64,000 nt of DNA from Pythium myriotylum. Its lineage: Eukaryota > Oomycota > Peronosporomycetes > Pythiales > Pythiaceae. The notes under the pieces are model-generated. The model was not told the origin of the DNA and made no database searches. It was given only the letters and a program-made list of their open reading frames with translations. Positions 1 through 7,588 of the stretch are shown piece by piece (position 1 is the stretch's first letter; each line of letters opens with the position of its first letter). Location: NCBI GenBank assembly GCA_023091665.1, contig JALJCQ010000025.1, positions 558,001-622,000 of the forward strand, in the 5' to 3' direction. The position numbers were made by a program, and so were the translations under genes.

Positions 1-3000
1 TATCTCGATAACTATCATATTTGACATATTAGTTTTTATGAAAGGTATATTTACCGTATTTAAGGCCAAATTTCAATCCATCCAACCCAAATGCATCTTT
101 TTTTAAAAAGATGCATGAGATCTCAGTCAGTACGGGAAAACCTGTTTTTAAACAGGTTTTCCCGTACTGACTGAGATCTCAGGCACGTTTGTTGCTATCC
201 TCAGCACGCACATTGTATCACAAGAGATGGCTTCAGTGTAACCCACCTCAACCCACCCTTTATAGAAACCAATAGTGGTGTTGATTCGGCCTCGAAGTCG
301 TCTCTTCCAGGCCGACTGCGGATCGCGCGGGTCGGAGCTCAAGTCAACGAGTTCGAGTATGCCTTGGTAAGTCAAGCATTGGCTAGTCCACAACGAGCCG
401 TAGAAGTGCGAACACTTCATGCGTGTGTAAGCCAAGTCTTGAGGTGACTGCCGAGAACGATTGGTTGAGCGAGCGTTTGCAAAGACCTTGACCGTGGCCG
501 ATTATAATTATTCAAATCGATCCATTGCCTTTGCTCAATCTCCACCTGATGCGTAATCTACGTCGTCGCACCCTTACGCGGATAACTCGATTTGTCAAAG
601 TCGAGCGCAGAATCAATCCTAATGCGACCAGCTCCTCTTGCGCCTCGTCATGGTCATCAGCGATAGCTGCGAGCGCGTTTACCACGTCCTCGTTTTCGAT
701 GTTTGGGGCGAGGTGCCTGATTGCGCCGGCTGCGACTGCTTGATCTTTCGCAGTCGAATCACCGTCGACAAGTAAGGCTAGAGCTCGGCTCGCGTTCTGC
801 AGCATCCTCACGTCGTTAATCTCGATGACACCTACTAATGCGATAACAGCGCCTTCTTGCACAGCCAGGCTTCTAACTTGCGGATGGCGATTCACAAGTT
901 CAATCATAAACTCCATGGCGCTTTGCTGGGGCTCGTATTCGTTGGATCGTAGCAGGTCGACAAGACGCTTGATGCCACCAGCTTCGACAAATTCTTTACT
1001 GTCTCTGCTGCATAGATGGCTGAGCACTGAGACCGCAAAGCCTGCGAGGAAATACGGGTCGTCGACCAGTTGGCAGACAACATAATCGATCGCGCCAGCC
1101 TCGACAGCTTGTTTCTGAGCCAACTCATTATCCCTGATGAGGGTTTCAAGTGCCAGCAAGGCGTTGGGTACATGAAGCTCGTTCTGACGCCTCAGCACGC
1201 CTACGACGGCTGGGACAGCGCCAGCTACAATGCACACTTCCTGGGCTGACTTGTTGGTATCGGAGAGATATCGAAGAGACATGAGTGCCTGTTGCGGATC
1301 CATGGACTCGACCGAGAGGTGCGCGACAAGAATAGGGACGAGTTGGGCTTCAATAACCGCTTCTTGGGCGGCTGCACAGTTTTCAACGAGCGTATGGATG
1401 ACGCTGGCACTCGCTTCTTTCTCCTCGATGGACCCATTCTTCAGAAGTTCCTTCACCACAGAAACACACCCTGCTTCCAGTGCTGATGCTTGTGCACGAG
1501 GAGACCTGGCAATGGTCTGCGCCAATAATTCGAGCTGCAGGGACTTGTCCATCCCCATATCGCTTCCGATCGACTCAACCATTGCCGCGATCCCTCCCCC
1601 GGCAATCACGGCGTCTCGACTGGGTTCGTCGCCGTATGAAAGAAGCGTTAACGCTGTTGCAGCGGCATCGGCATTCTTGGGAACCTTGGTGCACAGCAGG
1701 CGGGCGAGTAGGGAAACTCCGTCGAGCTCCACTAACATCGACTTGAAGGCTTCACCACGCCCCACAAACTCAGAAAGTGCCAGGCCAGCGTTTGCCCACG
1801 CCTCGCTAGGCCCTTCGGAGAGAACTCGGACCAGCTCGACGACAGCTCCGGCCTCTTGTGCTGCTGCAATCAACGGGGGATTGAAGTACACAAGTCGCAA
1901 GAAGAACTCGGCTGCACACGAGCAAGTCGCTTGGTTTCGAAGTAAAACAATAGCAGTCTCGAGGGCTCCAGCGTCTACGACAGCCGCTTTGACGTCTTCG
2001 TCGTTCTCCACCAGTGAAGCGAGGAGGCGCAATGCGTAACATTTCGCGGAGTCAGTACCGTCTCGCGCGATCTCGAGTAGGCGAGTAAGAATATCGCATC
2101 CCTTCATGATATCCACAGCATTCTCGTTGTCTTGAGTAAGATTCGCCAGCGCCAGCAAGTCTTCCACCACTTCGTCACCACTACCACGTCGCAAGCGAGC
2201 CACAAGACGTGGGACCACACCGGCCTCGACGGCTTTGTCTTGAGCTTCACTGTTGCGTTCGACGAGATGAGCAAGTGCGAGGGCCGCCACATTCTTCTCT
2301 CTCTGCACTTCTGGCTGGAGGAAGTCGACCAATGCGCCAATCGAAGCCGCATCCACTCGAACACGAGTTTGGGGACGATTATTGAGTAAACTGTTGCCAA
2401 GTTTCACGGCTGCAGCTCTTGCAGCAAGGTCCTCTTCAGACGGAGAACGGATCAACCGAACTAAGGGAGGCATCAAGGACGAACTAATTGCGAGAGTCTG
2501 TGCAAGCGCGTATTCCTTCACGAGACAACCGATGGCGTGGCTGGCTTCAACTTTTTCTGTGCCATTTGCCGAATGCAGCAGCTCGATGAGAATTGGAATT
2601 GAGCCTGCTTCGATTGCAGCTTTCTTGGCAGCTTGATTGTCATTGACGAGAGAGCCCAAGGCTTTTGCAGCGTTTGCTCGTTCATCGCCATCCCCGTTTT
2701 GAAGTAAATGGATCAGCGCGTCGCAAGCTCCTTCCGCTAAAGCTGCGTTCTGGCCTTCCCGTCTCCGTTCAATGGTAGCTGCCATGGCAAGCGCGGCATC
2801 AGCAGCAGTCGAGGGCTCTCGGAGTTGATGGACGAGTGCGGCGATTACACCTGCAGAGATCGCCGCTAGCTGGTGATCGGGTTGGCCGTCGACCACTCGA
2901 CGCAGGGTCAGCATTACAAGTTGATTTGTGCGATCCTCAGCTGCTCCTTCAAGAACGCGAACCAAAGGATGCAGGATGCCCGCATCGACTACGGCTGCCT

Positions 3001-3075
3001 GTGCGACCTCCGACTCACGTGTAAGGTAGGAGAGTAGACGCACCGCGCCGTCTTGAACACGACGTTCGTGAGCGG
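1..3075. repeat. Inverted repeat IR1, left arm
   Basis: Base x in the outer part pairs with base 6841-x in reverse complement (for example 148-435 with 6406-6693). Inside the ARM gene the pairing changes to 7588-x, because the right arm is 747 bases shorter. Homology begins at base 1 of the window, so the arm may continue upstream. The outer 511 bases hold no recognised gene, only hairpins at 91-180 and a 95-codon ORF at 148-435 (minus) that I cannot assign. Confidence 0.9.
91..180. repeat. Two back-to-back perfect hairpins
   Basis: Bases 91-116 form a palindrome with 12-base arms (ATGCATCTTTTT and its complement) around two bases. Bases 117-180 form another with 31-base arms around two bases, containing CAGTACGGGAAAACCTG. 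They could be foldback or MITE-like termini, or repair scars. No transposase is recognised nearby. The mirror copy is at 6661-6750. Confidence 0.85.
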
Positions 3076-3340
3076 TGAGCAGTTCGACGAGGTGAGAAAC
3101 CGCGCCGGTTTCTACGAACGCAACTTGTGCTGCTACGTTGCCTCGCACAAGACAAACCAGCACACGCAGCGCGAGGCTAGTGACGTTGTCTTGGGTCAGT
3201 AGAGGAACGAGTGCGTCGATGGCAGGGCCTTGCAGTGCAGCCTCTTGATGCTGCGGCGACGCCGCGACGAGAGCGAGCAACTCGCGAAGCGAATCGGCGG
3301 GGGACGTCGCCAAGCGCTGGATGAGAGTACGGACGTCCAT
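512..3340 (-). CDS. Armadillo-repeat protein (ARM family copy 1)
   Basis: Predicted protein of about 942 residues made almost entirely of roughly 42-residue armadillo repeats (pattern AVEAGAIxxLVxLL ... ALxxLV with a conserved N/D-AAQ turn). It is probably an alpha-helical solenoid scaffold for protein binding, with no catalytic domain and no signal peptide or membrane segment. The ORF opens at 3409, but I prefer the Met at 3340 (MDVRTLIQRL) because it aligns with the starts of the two other ARM paralogues here (MSSATDVAAI, MVSIDLVQRL), and because a CTCAGTTCACAATCTTCC stretch just upstream could be an Inr. The C-terminus is unusually basic (RVRVRRRRLRIRWR). It lies in IR1; its mirror copy is broken. 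The specific partner or pathway cannot be read from sequence. Confidence 0.8.
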   Translation of the reverse strand: MDVRTLIQRLATSPADSLRELLALVAASPQHQEAALQGPAIDALVPLLTQDNVTSLALRVLVCLVRGNVAAQVAFVETGAVSHLVELLTAHERRVQDGAVRLLSYLTRESEVAQAAVVDAGILHPLVRVLEGAAEDRTNQLVMLTLRRVVDGQPDHQLAAISAGVIAALVHQLREPSTAADAALAMAATIERRREGQNAALAEGACDALIHLLQNGDGDERANAAKALGSLVNDNQAAKKAAIEAGSIPILIELLHSANGTEKVEASHAIGCLVKEYALAQTLAISSSLMPPLVRLIRSPSEEDLAARAAAVKLGNSLLNNRPQTRVRVDAASIGALVDFLQPEVQREKNVAALALAHLVERNSEAQDKAVEAGVVPRLVARLRRGSGDEVVEDLLALANLTQDNENAVDIMKGCDILTRLLEIARDGTDSAKCYALRLLASLVENDEDVKAAVVDAGALETAIVLLRNQATCSCAAEFFLRLVYFNPPLIAAAQEAGAVVELVRVLSEGPSEAWANAGLALSEFVGRGEAFKSMLVELDGVSLLARLLCTKVPKNADAAATALTLLSYGDEPSRDAVIAGGGIAAMVESIGSDMGMDKSLQLELLAQTIARSPRAQASALEAGCVSVVKELLKNGSIEEKEASASVIHTLVENCAAAQEAVIEAQLVPILVAHLSVESMDPQQALMSLRYLSDTNKSAQEVCIVAGAVPAVVGVLRRQNELHVPNALLALETLIRDNELAQKQAVEAGAIDYVVCQLVDDPYFLAGFAVSVLSHLCSRDSKEFVEAGGIKRLVDLLRSNEYEPQQSAMEFMIELVNRHPQVRSLAVQEGAVIALVGVIEINDVRMLQNASRALALLVDGDSTAKDQAVAAGAIRHLAPNIENEDVVNALAAIADDHDEAQEELVALGLILRSTLTNRVIRVRVRRRRLRIRWRLSKGNGSI

Positions 3341-4512
3341 CGTGATGCTGATGGAAGATTGTGAACTGAGGATGGACGCCGACGTATCACTACACGGACC
3401 AGCTTCCAAGTTGGAGGATTGATCTCGTTTGATTGAGCCTCAAGTGAGATCACTGGTGGCTCAATCAAAATCATACCTCTAGAAACGGATTTTGATGCTT
3501 CCGTTAGTCGGAGGGTTTCAACAGAAACGGCTTTCATTTACCTGTGATAATTAGATTATTGTATACATCAATAATACATGAAATATCGACCAACACTCAC
3601 ATGTTTTTGACACGCTTGGGTTCAGCATGAGTGAGTGCGGTCTGATCATTCGCACTGTTGTACTTTCCGGACGGACGCTGTGGACGCCATCAAGCTCGCG
3701 AGAGGTTCCCGCAAGCTCTGTGGTGAGCTGGTGTTCAATTAACCTGGCATACTAGAACTCGAGGTGCAGCCAGAGGACGTGGTTCTGCGCCCCGACAAGC
3801 CTGTGCATCTGGACTCTAACTCCAGCCAGGGAGAAGTATCTGCTCAAGTGGAGTCCCGTTGAAGACGTTCAGGTGCCAGTCGGCGAAATCGCCTCAACAC
3901 GGGAGGCAACGCACCTGGCGCAAGAATTTCTACAGGATTTCACGGTTCGGTTCGACCGGCACCCTTGTCTAAACGCACCACTCAGGACGATGTTGGAGTC
4001 TATTGAGTTGCGTCGGTGCGAACAGCTGCAGGTGGAAACATCTACTAATAGTAGTTTCCACTTAGGAGTTGGACAATCGAAGGTGCGATGACCACGGCAG
4101 CGGTCAAGAAGCTTTTTCTCGGCAAGTCTCGTGAGCTCGCGCGAGCGGAGCACGGCGGAAGACAACAGCGCTAGAAGCACCACTCGGTTAACGCAGCGTG
4201 GGGGCAAAACACGCCTCGTCGTTCTACACACTGTTTGGAAATGGCGAACTCTCCCAGATCGCGACGAGGATATCTGGACTCAAGAACACGCGGATGCGGT
4301 CCTTCGGGTCGCACTCTCTACACCGTTCAACGAGGTAATAGAGAGAATGAAGAGTCCTTTTTTTGCCGAACGGTGATTACGCCCGTTTTCAACTCGTGCC
4401 TTCTCTCCAGTGCTTTAGTCCAAGTGCCAGCACAAGCCAAACGCAGTGTAAGCTCGCTGCGCTCGCAAAGTTCAGTCTAGGGTCTATCCGTTGGCATGCT
4501 GTGACACACTCC
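3341..4512. other. IR1 centre: 5' region and unassigned spacer
   Basis: Bases 3341-3540 are the upstream region of ARM copy 1, with a small inverted repeat (TTTGATTGAGCC at about 3429 and GGCTCAATCAAA at about 3458). From about 3540 to 4512 I recognise no gene; several short ORFs overlap on both strands without family resemblance. The left arm continues to 3075, so the ARM N-terminal 85 or so codons are single-copy. Confidence 0.6.
3475..3487 (-). promoter_or_regulatory. Shared 13-base upstream motif of ARM genes
   Basis: ACCTCTAGAAACG lies 134 bases upstream of the preferred ARM copy 1 start and recurs exactly at 26475-26487, upstream of the large ARM gene. A weaker form, CGTTGATAGAGG, lies upstream of the 7073 gene. 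It may be a regulatory site or simply shared ancestry. Confidence 0.3.
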
Positions 4513-6329
4513 CCGCTCACGAACGTCGTGTTCAAGACGGCGCGGTGCGTCTACTCTCCTACCTTACACGTGAGTCGGAGGTCGCACAGGCAGCCGTAGT
4601 CGATGCGGGCATCCTGCATCCTTTGGTTCGCGTTCTTGAAGGAGCAGCTGAGGATCGCACAAATCAACTTGTAATGCTGACCCTGCGTCGAGTGGTCGAC
4701 GGCCAACCCGATCACCAGCTAGCGGCGATCTCTGCAGGTGTAATCGCCGCACTCGTCCATCAACTCCGAGAGCCCTCGACTGCTGCTGATGCCGCGCTTG
4801 CCATGGCAGCTACCATTGAACGGAGACGGGAAGGCCAGAACGCAGCTTTAGCGGAAGGAGCTTGCGACGCGCTGATCCATTTACTTCAAAACGGGGATGG
4901 CGATGAACGAGCAAACGCTGCAAAAGCCTTGGGCTCTCTCGTCAATGACAATCAAGCTGCCAAGAAAGCTGCAATCGAAGCAGGCTCAATTCCAATTCTC
5001 ATCGAGCTGCTGCATTCGGCAAATGGCACAGAAAAAGTTGAAGCCAGCCACGCCATCGGTTGTCTCGTGAAGGAATACGCGCTTGCACAGACTCTCGCAA
5101 TTAGTTCGTCCTTGATGCCTCCCTTAGTTCGGTTGATCCGTTCTCCGTCTGAAGAGGACCTTGCTGCAAGAGCTGCAGCCGTGAAACTTGGCAACAGTTT
5201 ACTCAATAATCGTCCCCAAACTCGTGTTCGAGTGGATGCGGCTTCGATTGGCGCATTGGTCGACTTCCTCCAGCCAGAAGTGCAGAGAGAGAAGAATGTG
5301 GCGGCCCTCGCACTTGCTCATCTCGTCGAACGCAACAGTGAAGCTCAAGACAAAGCCGTCGAGGCCGGTGTGGTCCCACGTCTTGTGGCTCGCTTGCGAC
5401 GTGGTAGTGGTGACGAAGTGGTGGAAGACTTGCTGGCGCTGGCGAATCTTACTCAAGACAACGAGAATGCTGTGGATATCATGAAGGGATGCGATGTTCT
5501 TACACGCCTAGTCGAGATCATGCGAGACGGTACTGACTCCGCCAAATGTAACGCATTGTGTGCCCTCAATCATCTGGTGGGAAACGGAGAGGACATCGAA
5601 GCCGGTGCCGTTGTAGCCGGCGCTGTCCCAGCCGTGGTCGGCGTGCTGAGACGTCGGCACAAGTTTCTTGTTTACGACGCCTTGTTCGCACTGGGAACTC
5701 TCACCAGGTAGGTGAGAAAGAACGTAATCAATCGCGCCAGCATCAATAGCTTGGTCCTGGGCCAACTCATTGTAGCCGACGACCCAGATCTTTTTGCAGG
5801 CATTGGGACGGCACTTCTCGACAATCTATGCAGCAGAAACTTCGCAGAATTTGTCAAAGCTGGTAGCATCAAGCGTCTTGTCGACCTGCTACGATCCAAC
5901 GAATACGAGCCCCAGCAAAGCGCCATGGAGTTTATGATTGAACTTGTGAATCGCCATCCGCAAGTTAGAAGCCTGGCTGTGCAAGAAGGCGCTGTTATCG
6001 CATTAGTAGGTGTCATCGAGATTAACGACGTGAGGATGCTGCAGAACGCGAGCCGAGCTCTAGCCTTACTTGTCGACGGTGATTCGACTGCGAAAGATCA
6101 AGCAGTCGCAGCCGGCGCAATCAGGCACCTCGCCCCAAACATCGAAAACGAGGACGTGGTAAACGCGCTCGCAGCTATCGCTGATGACCATGACGAGGCG
6201 CAAGAGGAGCTGGTCGCATTAGGATTGATTCTGCGCTCGACTTTGACAAATCGAGTTATCCGCGTAAGGGTGCGACGACGTAGATTACGCATCAGGTGGA
6301 GATTGAGCAAAGGCAATGGATCGATTTGA
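4513..6329 (+). pseudogene. Broken mirror copy of ARM copy 1
   Basis: From 4513 the sequence is the reverse complement of ARM copy 1 beginning within its N-terminal part (HERRVQDGAV), so the start codon and first repeats are missing. The reading frame runs to a stop at 5709-5711 and resumes in register at about 5780 to the same C-terminus (stop at 6327-6329). A net 747 bases are missing relative to the left arm. The stretch from about 5490 to 5870 is diverged from the left arm and reads like a related but different paralogue. A segment of about 70 bases at 5706-5775 is inverted in place and creates the stop. It is unlikely to make the full protein. Confidence 0.85.
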
Positions 6330-6660
6330 ATAATTATAATCGGCCACGGTCAAGGTCTTTGCAAACGCTCGCTCAACCAATCGTTCTCGGCAGTCACCTC
6401 AAGACTTGGCTTACACACGCATGAAGTGTTCGCACTTCTACGGCTCGTTGTGGACTAGCCAATGCTTGACTTACCAAGGCATACTCGAACTCGTTGACTT
6501 GAGCTCCGACCCGCGCGATCCGCAGTCGGCCTGGAAGAGACGACTTCGAGGCCGAATCAACACCACTATTGGTTTCTATAAAGGGTGGGTTGAGGTGGGT
6601 TACACTGAAGCCATCTCTTGTGATACAATGTGCGTGCTGAGGATAGCAACAAACGTGCCT

Positions 6661-6750
6661 GAGATCTCAGTCAGTACGGGAAAACCTGTTTAAAAACAGG
6701 TTTTCCCGTACTGACTGAGATCTCATGCATCTTTTTAAAAAAAGATGCAT
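6661..6750. repeat. Mirror copy of the double hairpin
   Basis: Reverse complement of 91-180: a 64-base palindrome at 6661-6724 and a 26-base palindrome at 6725-6750. Confidence 0.85.
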
Positions 6751-6840
6751 TTGGGTTGGATGGATTGAAATTTGGCCTTAAATACGGTAAATATACCTTT
6801 CATAAAAACTAATATGTCAAATATGATAGTTATCGAGATA

Positions 6841-7072
6841 GTCGTAGTACACTCAAGCTCGAGCAAGCTAGTTCACCTATGTCACACCGAATTATGCAAA
6901 CATCCAGTTCTTAGAGGTTCTAGTGTTTGTTTTCATACGCATTTGCTGGGTCAATGTGACTCAAGCATACGTTGATAGAGGCCTCTTCGTTCGACATGAT
7001 TCAGTGAATGAATCCTCGCAGCACCAGTTGCCACTTCATCACTCACTTGACATTCCCCCCCAATCCTCCCCC
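6841..7072 (+). promoter_or_regulatory. Upstream region of ARM copy 2
   Basis: Non-repeated sequence between the IR1 tip and the ATG at 7073. TTCATCACTCACTTGACATT near 7035-7054 resembles the oomycete Inr (CTCACTTnnCATT), giving a short 5' UTR. Confidence 0.45.
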
Positions 7073-7588
7073 ATGGTCTCCATCGATCTCGTCCAGCGCC
7101 TTCCACCGTCCCCGGCGGACGAGATCGCCTCGCTACTCACGCTAATCGCCGACTCGCCCGACCAGAAGACTCCTCTGCTCATCAAGCTGCTCACAACAGA
7201 CGACGAACGCGTTCAAGAATATGCAGTACAGCTTCTCTCGCAGCTTGTCCAAGGATCCGACTTTGCGCAAGTGACAGCGAGTGACAGTGGTGTGATCGAG
7301 CCAATCGTGGCTCTGCTGACAGCAGCAAGCAGTGGTCGCACCAAGCGCCTCGCGATGCTCACACTGCGGCGTGTCGTCGATGGTCGAAGCAAGTGCCAAC
7401 TGGCCGCGATCAAAGCTCGCGTCATCCCGGCGTTGGTTGGGCTCATGCAGGAGCTTGAAAGCGATAGCGCGGTTGCTGCTGACGCGGCGCTCACGCTTGC
7501 ACTCGTTGTCGACAAGTCGCGATACACAACGATGCCTGTGTCGCGCTCTCTCTCCTGCTCCAGCTCGGTGTCGGTGATGCGCGCGTGA
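7073..7588 (+). pseudogene. ARM copy 2, 5' part before frame break
   Basis: Starts with MVSIDLVQRL, aligned with the N-termini of the other ARM proteins (short helix, then SPADEIASLLTLIADSP), and continues through three or four armadillo repeats. After VVDKSR near 7520 the frame is lost: the conserved continuation (ACVALSLLLQLGVGDARVNAAKA) is in the frame of the next ORF, and about 13 residues of the usual linker are missing. This fits a deletion of roughly 40 bases. Alternatively, removal of a 59-base GT-AG segment at 7505-7563 (GTTGTC ... CTCCAG, pyrimidine-rich end) would also reconnect the frames, at the cost of half a repeat. Confidence 0.7.

Larger units (their letters stand above)
4513..6840. 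repeat. Inverted repeat IR1, right arm
   Basis: Reverse complement of 1-3075 with a 747-base net deletion and a diverged middle. The match starts at CCGCTCACGAACG (4513) and ends at 6840, mirroring base 1. The outer tip past the gene (6330-6840) is near-identical to the left arm and includes the hairpins at 6661-6750. Confidence 0.9.

Noticed and set aside
148..435. 95-codon ORF kept at both IR1 tips as a transposase remnant
   Set aside because: No transposase motif recognised; kept only because the arms are duplicated.
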